Position numbers and translations under genes: made by a program. The notes below the pieces were generated by a model. That model had not been told where the DNA came from. It worked only from the letters and a program-made list of their open reading frames with translations, and did no database searches. DNA of 64,000 nucleotides, taken from NCBI GenBank assembly GCA_950097015.1, contig CATNEN010000038.1, positions 10,197,501-10,261,500 of the forward strand. The letters run 5' to 3'. Of the stretch, positions 59,255 to 64,000 are shown piece after piece. The DNA is from Macrostomum hystrix (taxonomy: Eukaryota; Platyhelminthes; Macrostomidae). Within the stretch, counting starts at the first letter, position 1, and each line of letters begins with the position of its first letter.

Positions 59255-60535
59255 AAAAATAATTAGATATTTTTGGTTTGGAGAATTGGGATTAATTGGT
59301 TTGAGATTTGTAGACTTTTGGTTTGGATAATTGGCCGGGATTAATTGGTTTGGGATTTGAAGACTTTTGGTTTGGAGAATTGGGATTAATTGGTTTGGGA
59401 TTTGTAGACTTTTGGTTTGGATAATTGGCCGGGATTAATTGGTTTGGGATTTGAAGAATTTTGGTTTGGAGAATTGGGATTAATTGGTTTGGGATTTGTA
59501 GACTTTTGGTTTGGATAATTGGCCGGGATTAATTGGTTTGGGATTTGAAGAATTTTGGTTTGGAGAATTGGGATTAATTGGTTTGGGATTTGTAGACTTT
59601 TGGTTTGGAGAATTGGGATTTCTTGGTTTGGGATTTGTAGACTTTTGGTTTGGAGAATTGGGATTTCTTGGTTTGGGATTTGTAGACTTTTGGTTTGGAG
59701 AATTGGGATTAATTGGTTTGGAACTTGAAGACTTTTGGTTTGGAGAATTGGGATTAATTGGTTTGGGATTTGTAGACTTTTGGTTTGGAGAATTGGGATT
59801 TATTTGTTTGTGATTTGAAGACTTTTGGTTTGGAGAATTGGGATTAATTGGTTTGGGATTTGTAGACTTTTGGTTTGGAGAATTGGGATTAATTGGTTTG
59901 GGATTTGTAGACTTTTGGTTTGGAGAATTGGGATTAATTGGTTTGGGATTTGAAGACTTTTGGTTTGGAGAATTGGGATTAATTGGTTTGGGATTTGTAG
60001 ACTTTTGGTTTGGAGAATTGGGATTTATTTGTTTGTGATTTGAAGACTTTTGGTTTGGAGAATTGGGATTAATTGGTTTGGGATTTGTAGACTTTTGGTT
60101 TGGAGAATTGGGATTTCTTGGTTTGGGATTTGTAGACTTTTGGTTTGGAGAATTGGGATTAATTGGTTTGGGATTTGTAGACTTTTGGTTTGGAGAATTG
60201 GGATTAATTGGTTTGGGATTTGAAGACTTTTGTTTTGGAGAATTGGGATTTATTTGTTTGGGATTTGTAGACTTTTGGTTTGGAGAATTGGGATTTCTTG
60301 GTTTGGGATTTGTAGACTTTTGGTTTGGAGAATTGGGATTAATTGGTTTGGGATTTGTAGACTTTTGGTTTGGAGAATTGGGATTAATTGGTTTGGGATT
60401 TGAAGACTTTTGGTTTGGAGAATTGGGATTTATTTGTTTGGGATTTGAAGAATTTTGGTTTGGAGAATTGGGATTTATTGGTTTGGGATTTGAAGAATTT
60501 TGGTTTGGAGAATTGGGATTTTTGCGCTTTGGAGT
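59255..60535. repeat. 45-bp minisatellite, about 28 copies
   Basis: The unit consists of TTGGTTTGGGATTTGTAGAC, TTTTGGTTTGGAGAATTGGG and 'attaa'. At the left edge a longer form with 'ataattggccggg' alternates with the standard one. Variants 'tttcttgg', 'tttatttg' and 'gaagaattt' recur in the same order, showing block duplication near 59700-60440. Confidence 0.96.
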
Positions 60536-61861
60536 TGTTGTTTTGTGATTTTTTGTGACTATTGTATTCGGGACTCGAAATTTCGTTCGGCGCGCGCAAC
60601 GAAATTAATTTAATAAAAACAGGTAGACAAATTTTGTTTCTACAAAAGCCGAGAAGCACAAATTGATTAAAAATAACATTTCTTTAATCATATTGGTTTC
60701 TTAATCTGTAGCAAAAGAAAGCTTCAAGGTGGTGCAAGGTTCGGTTTACCGAAATTTGAGTTAGCAAAGCACTAGTTGAAACAATAAAATAAAAAGTTAA
60801 ATAAAAAATAGTCTTTTTTAGGAAAGGCAAAATTTCACTGTCAATAAATTAAGAAACAACGATTTTTTCATTTCCCAATGCTTTCGATTTTTTCTCATTA
60901 TAGCCAGTTTCCGTGAGCACAGTTTGGTTCGAGTCGTCTGTGAGCTGTCAACTCGCGTTTGCGTGACCCAATTCTCGGTCAAATTGAGGGTGTGCTGGCA
61001 GTCCTTATCCGTCTAGCATGTCTCTCTGTCTTTGCATAGTTCTTCTTTTACTGTCGATGTTTGCTCGACAAAAAAACTAACCAACCGCCAACAGGACTTT
61101 GACCAAAAAAAGCCAAACGGAAAATTCTTGAACATTTCGAGAAAAAACTAGGGGAATGAAACTTCCTGATTTTGTGGGGAACAAGGAGAGGGAGGGGCGT
61201 GTAATAGAACATGAGAGAAGATAAGATGGCAGAGGCCTAATAAAGTATGCTTCACTGATTCAAATATTAAATCCCTGGGTCCTTGATCCCGGTCGAATAG
61301 CACAAATTGGAGAGAAGCTAAAATTTGGCAAATTATTTCCGGCAAGGTGAAGAAAAGGGAAATTTCTGATCGAAATTCTTGAGAGCGGCAAACATTGTTT
61401 TTCGTCCTAATGACGAAATAACTTTTTCTTTGAGGCAAAAATAAGAAAATATTATCATTCTATACAATCCTGTAGATAAAAGGAATGTTGCAGACCAGTG
61501 GTTAAGGCTTTGGGCTCCCGACCGACAGGTCCGGAGTTCAAATCTCTTTTTCTCTAGCCTTTGGAAGCGTCACTGCAATAGCTACTGCTGTGGTACTGAC
61601 TGACAGTATGCTTAGCATGTGAGCTTTCTATAATTTATCATTTCTATCTATATCTACTATCGTACCTAGAAAGCTAAATACGAGAAGTAGCACTAAATTG
61701 AAAAAGACAGAAAAAATGAAATAAAAGAAAGAGTGAGGCGCGAAAAATAATATCTAAAGAAAGAAAAAGAAAACATTAGGAAAGTTTTTCTTCTAAAAAG
61801 CGAATCGCAAAGGAAAAGTTGTGTTTCTTTCGGATCAGTTGCAGTTCTTGTCACCGAGGAC
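60536..61861. other. 3' flank of tektin gene, with one tRNA-like fragment
   Basis: About 61488-61545 contains CCAGTGGTTAAGGCTTTGGG and GTCCGGAGTTCAAATC, which look like A- and B-box regions without a complete acceptor stem, so a SINE head. A 96-codon minus-strand frame at 61148-61438 has no recognised domain. Confidence 0.5.
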
Positions 61862-63211
61862 TCAGGCGATTGGCATGCTGTATATCGGACCAACCTTCGG
61901 GTCCATCGGGAAGGTCTTGCGCATGCCCAGGCAGTACTTGGCGTCAATCTGGATGGAGTTCTCCTTCACAGCGATGTCATTCTCCAGCAGGCTCTTGGTC
62001 TTGTTGAGACGGCTCAGAGCCGATTCAGCCGCTCGCAGCTTGTCCTTCAGGGCTCGGATTGAGTCGCGGATTTCGCAGACTTCGTGCTGCAGTCTGCGGT
62101 GACCAGTGGGACAGTAAATTTGTTAAGAGACTGCTGAATGTACGCAGTCGGTCAGAAGGGAGACAGGGGTTTTGAGAAGGGACTGTTGAATGTAAGCAGC
62201 CGGTCAGAAGGGAGACAGGGGTTGAGAGAAAGGATTGCTGAATGAACGCAGCCGGTCAGAAGGGAGACAGGGGTTGAGAGAAGGGACTGTTGAATGTAAG
62301 CAGCTGGTCAGAAGGGAGACAGGGGTTGAGAGAAGGGACTGCTGAATGTACGCAGCCGGTCAGAAGGGAGACAGGGGTTGAGAGAAGGGACTGCTGAATG
62401 TACGCAGTCGGTCAGAAGGGAGACAGGGGTTGAGAGAAGGGACTGTTGAATGTAAGCAGCTGGTCAGAAGGGAGACAGGGGTTGAGAGAAGGGACTGCTG
62501 AATGTACGCAGTCGGTCAGAAGGGAGACAGGGGTTGAGAGAAGGGACTGTTGAATGTACGCAGCCGGTCAGAAGGGAGACAGGGGTTGAGAGAAGGGACT
62601 GTTGAATGTACGCAGTCGGTCAGAAGGGAGACAGGGGTTGAGAGAAGGGACTGTTGAATGTACGCAGTCGGTCAGAAGGGAGACAGGGGTTGAGAGAAGG
62701 GACTGTTGAATGTACGCAGTCGGTCAGAAGGGAGACAGGGGTTGAGAGAAGGGACTGCTGAATGTACGCAGTCGGTCAGAAGGGAGACAGGGGTTGAGAG
62801 AAGGGACTGTTGAATGTACGCAGCCGGTCAGAAGGGAGACAGGGGTTTTGAGAAGGGACTGCTGAGCATACGCAGCTTGTGGAAGATAAGATCCGAAATT
62901 ATATCTAGGAAAAAGCGCTTTGGCTCAAAACAGAATAGATCCTGCTAGCTGATCCTTTTGTTCACGATCCGAAGAAAGAGATTTTAAAACGCTGTACGGC
63001 AAATGCTTTCGCTTTCGCATTCAAACACTCTAATACCAGTCACAGTCAGTCCTCACGTGTTCATGGCAGGATCGTTGCAGATCTCGATGTCCAGCCGGCG
63101 AGTGCGCTCTTCCAGGCGGGTCTGCGCCACCTTCATTGGCGCCTCCTTGTCAGCGACGGCCTTGCGTAGCAGAGCGATGGAACGTTCGACATCGAAGATT
63201 TCGCCCATCGT
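61862..63211 (-). CDS. Tektin, last two exons (partial; 5' end outside the window)
   Basis: Exons 63211-63057 (155 nt) and 62093-61862 (232 nt, ending TGA) join in phase across a 963-nt intron and give 128 residues. The first exon has SIALLRKAVADKEAPMKVAQ followed by TRLEERTRRLDIEIC, the place of the tektin signature RPNVELCRD, here RLDIEICND. The second is coiled-coil: LQHEVCEIRDSIRALKDKLR, AAESALSRLNKTKSLLENDI, AVKENSIQIDAKYCLGMRKT and a short FPMDPKVGPIYSMPIA tail. Tektins form filaments along the doublet microtubules of cilia and sperm flagella. The DIAVKENSIQID and CLGMRK features fit the tektin-1/3/4/5 side more than tektin-2; the subtype is not settled. The acceptor before ACGATGGGC is clear, so more exons must lie beyond 63212. 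Confidence 0.88.
62108..62880 (-). repeat. 52-bp minisatellite in the tektin intron, about 15 copies
   Basis: The unit includes GGGACTGTTGAATGTACGCA, GTCGGTCAGAAGGGAGACAG and 'gggttgagagaa'. Variants are ctg/ctgttg, tac/taagcag and gtcgg/gccgg. It starts about 15 bp inside the intron from the last exon's acceptor. Confidence 0.96.
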
Positions 63212-64000
63212 CTAGAAATGGCGTTCGAGCTAACATGTGCAGTGACATTATTACAACAGACTTAAAATGAAAGTGATACGAGAGTTTCACTCGTATTTAC
63301 ACAGGCTACAAGCTGAGCCACTTTAGAAAAAGCGACTCACATTCTCAGAAATGTGATACAAAGAAAATCCCACTCCATATAAATCAAACTCGAAAAACTA
63401 CGTCAAACCAGGAAAACTGCGACTAAATATGTATTGCACGATTCTAAGCTAAAATGTAATGTTAGACTCTTAGCAATTCATCTAATTCATCTAATAACTA
63501 TTTCTAAAATACGTAACAAGCCAAATAAAATGAATTACTGCAGAAGCAGAAGTTTCTCTTAATCATGCCGCCAGTGCATTCGCCCTTCAACCTTCGTCTT
63601 TTAATCAAATTTCGTCACCCTCGCGTTTTTCTCAGTCAGCAAGCAGCAGCGGTGGGCTGATTAACTCGATTGAGTTGACTCGAGCAGGTCCACAGAGTAT
63701 GGAATGAAGCCATTGCAAATTTCTATGCCAAACTTTCTTGGCATTGGTCCGCTAAAAATATTGCTAGTAGTAATTGTGCTCACATCGATATGAGACTGAA
63801 TTCCTTAGCGAACTCATTTTAGTGAACTCGTAGGACTCATTCTTAGAGGTGTTCCGTAACCAGATCGTCAAAATGGGACAGTCATTTCACAAATATACGA
63901 GCTAAATTTACTTATTGTCGTAAAATTTTCGTGCAATCCGGAAAAACTCGTCAGTTCAAAATCTTGAAATGGTTAAAAAGCATGACTAATACGAATTTCT
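63212..64000. other. Tektin intron or upstream sequence
   Basis: Continues the tektin gene toward its missing 5' exons. I see no further exon in these 790 bases. Confidence 0.5.

Noticed and set aside
59511-60548. LIGLGFVDFWFGELG-type frames
   Set aside because: 45-bp minisatellite artefact.
61488-61545. tRNA gene
   Set aside because: B-box and A-box resemblance only; stems do not close, so a SINE head is likelier.
61693-61947. 84-codon minus-strand frame
   Set aside because: Out-of-frame shadow of the last tektin exon.

Overview
This is an animal (bilaterian) genomic window. Genes are split by short introns with ordinary GT-AG junctions, their exons are GC-rich (many codons end in G or C), and the DNA around them is AT-rich and packed with tandem repeats and tRNA-derived SINEs. 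The gene families (ROR receptor kinase, SLC5 symporter, tektin, cyclin J, YKT6, NTE) are metazoan. Very small introns (37 and 52 nt) beside introns swollen with repeats would suit a flatworm, but I cannot prove the phylum from sequence alone.

Genes, left to right. (1) The 3' end of a neuropathy target esterase (PNPLA6/7-type) gene on the + strand, at 2-315 and 646-1732, whose catalytic serine and oxyanion loop appear to be lost. (2) A complete 7-exon ROR-type receptor tyrosine kinase on the - strand, 9375-5266, 969 aa. (3) A possible 3' end of an unknown gene on -, 12326-12009. (4) A complete 4-exon cyclin-J-like gene on +, 29398-32237, 437 aa. (5) A complete 10-exon SLC5 sodium-coupled transporter (SMCT/SMVT type) on -, 43317-36298, 670 aa. 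(6) A complete 4-exon YKT6 R-SNARE on -, 48828-47010, 199 aa. (7) A small candidate single-pass membrane protein on -, 54127-53945. (8) The last two exons of a tektin on -, 63211-61862; the rest of that gene lies beyond the window. I assembled every gene model by hand from splice junctions whose phases match. In the five main models (ROR, cyclin J, SLC5, YKT6, tektin) the summed coding length or the phase at each junction is consistent.

The other dominant content is tandem repeats: about 25 arrays whose units are mostly unrelated (4 to 52 bp) cover roughly 20 kb, about a third of the window. The largest is a 4.6 kb array of 23/24-bp units between YKT6 and the small membrane gene. Several sit inside introns: ROR intron 2, SLC5 introns 1, 5 and 8, YKT6 intron 1 and the tektin intron each carry a different array. 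When the unit is a multiple of 3 the array creates long spurious open frames on both strands; these are not genes.

Interspersed elements include at least two tRNA-derived SINE families, a third dispersed family of unknown type, and a near-perfect 276-bp inverted repeat that looks like a Tc1/mariner-type foldback MITE. The genes are functionally unrelated and show no operon-like arrangement.
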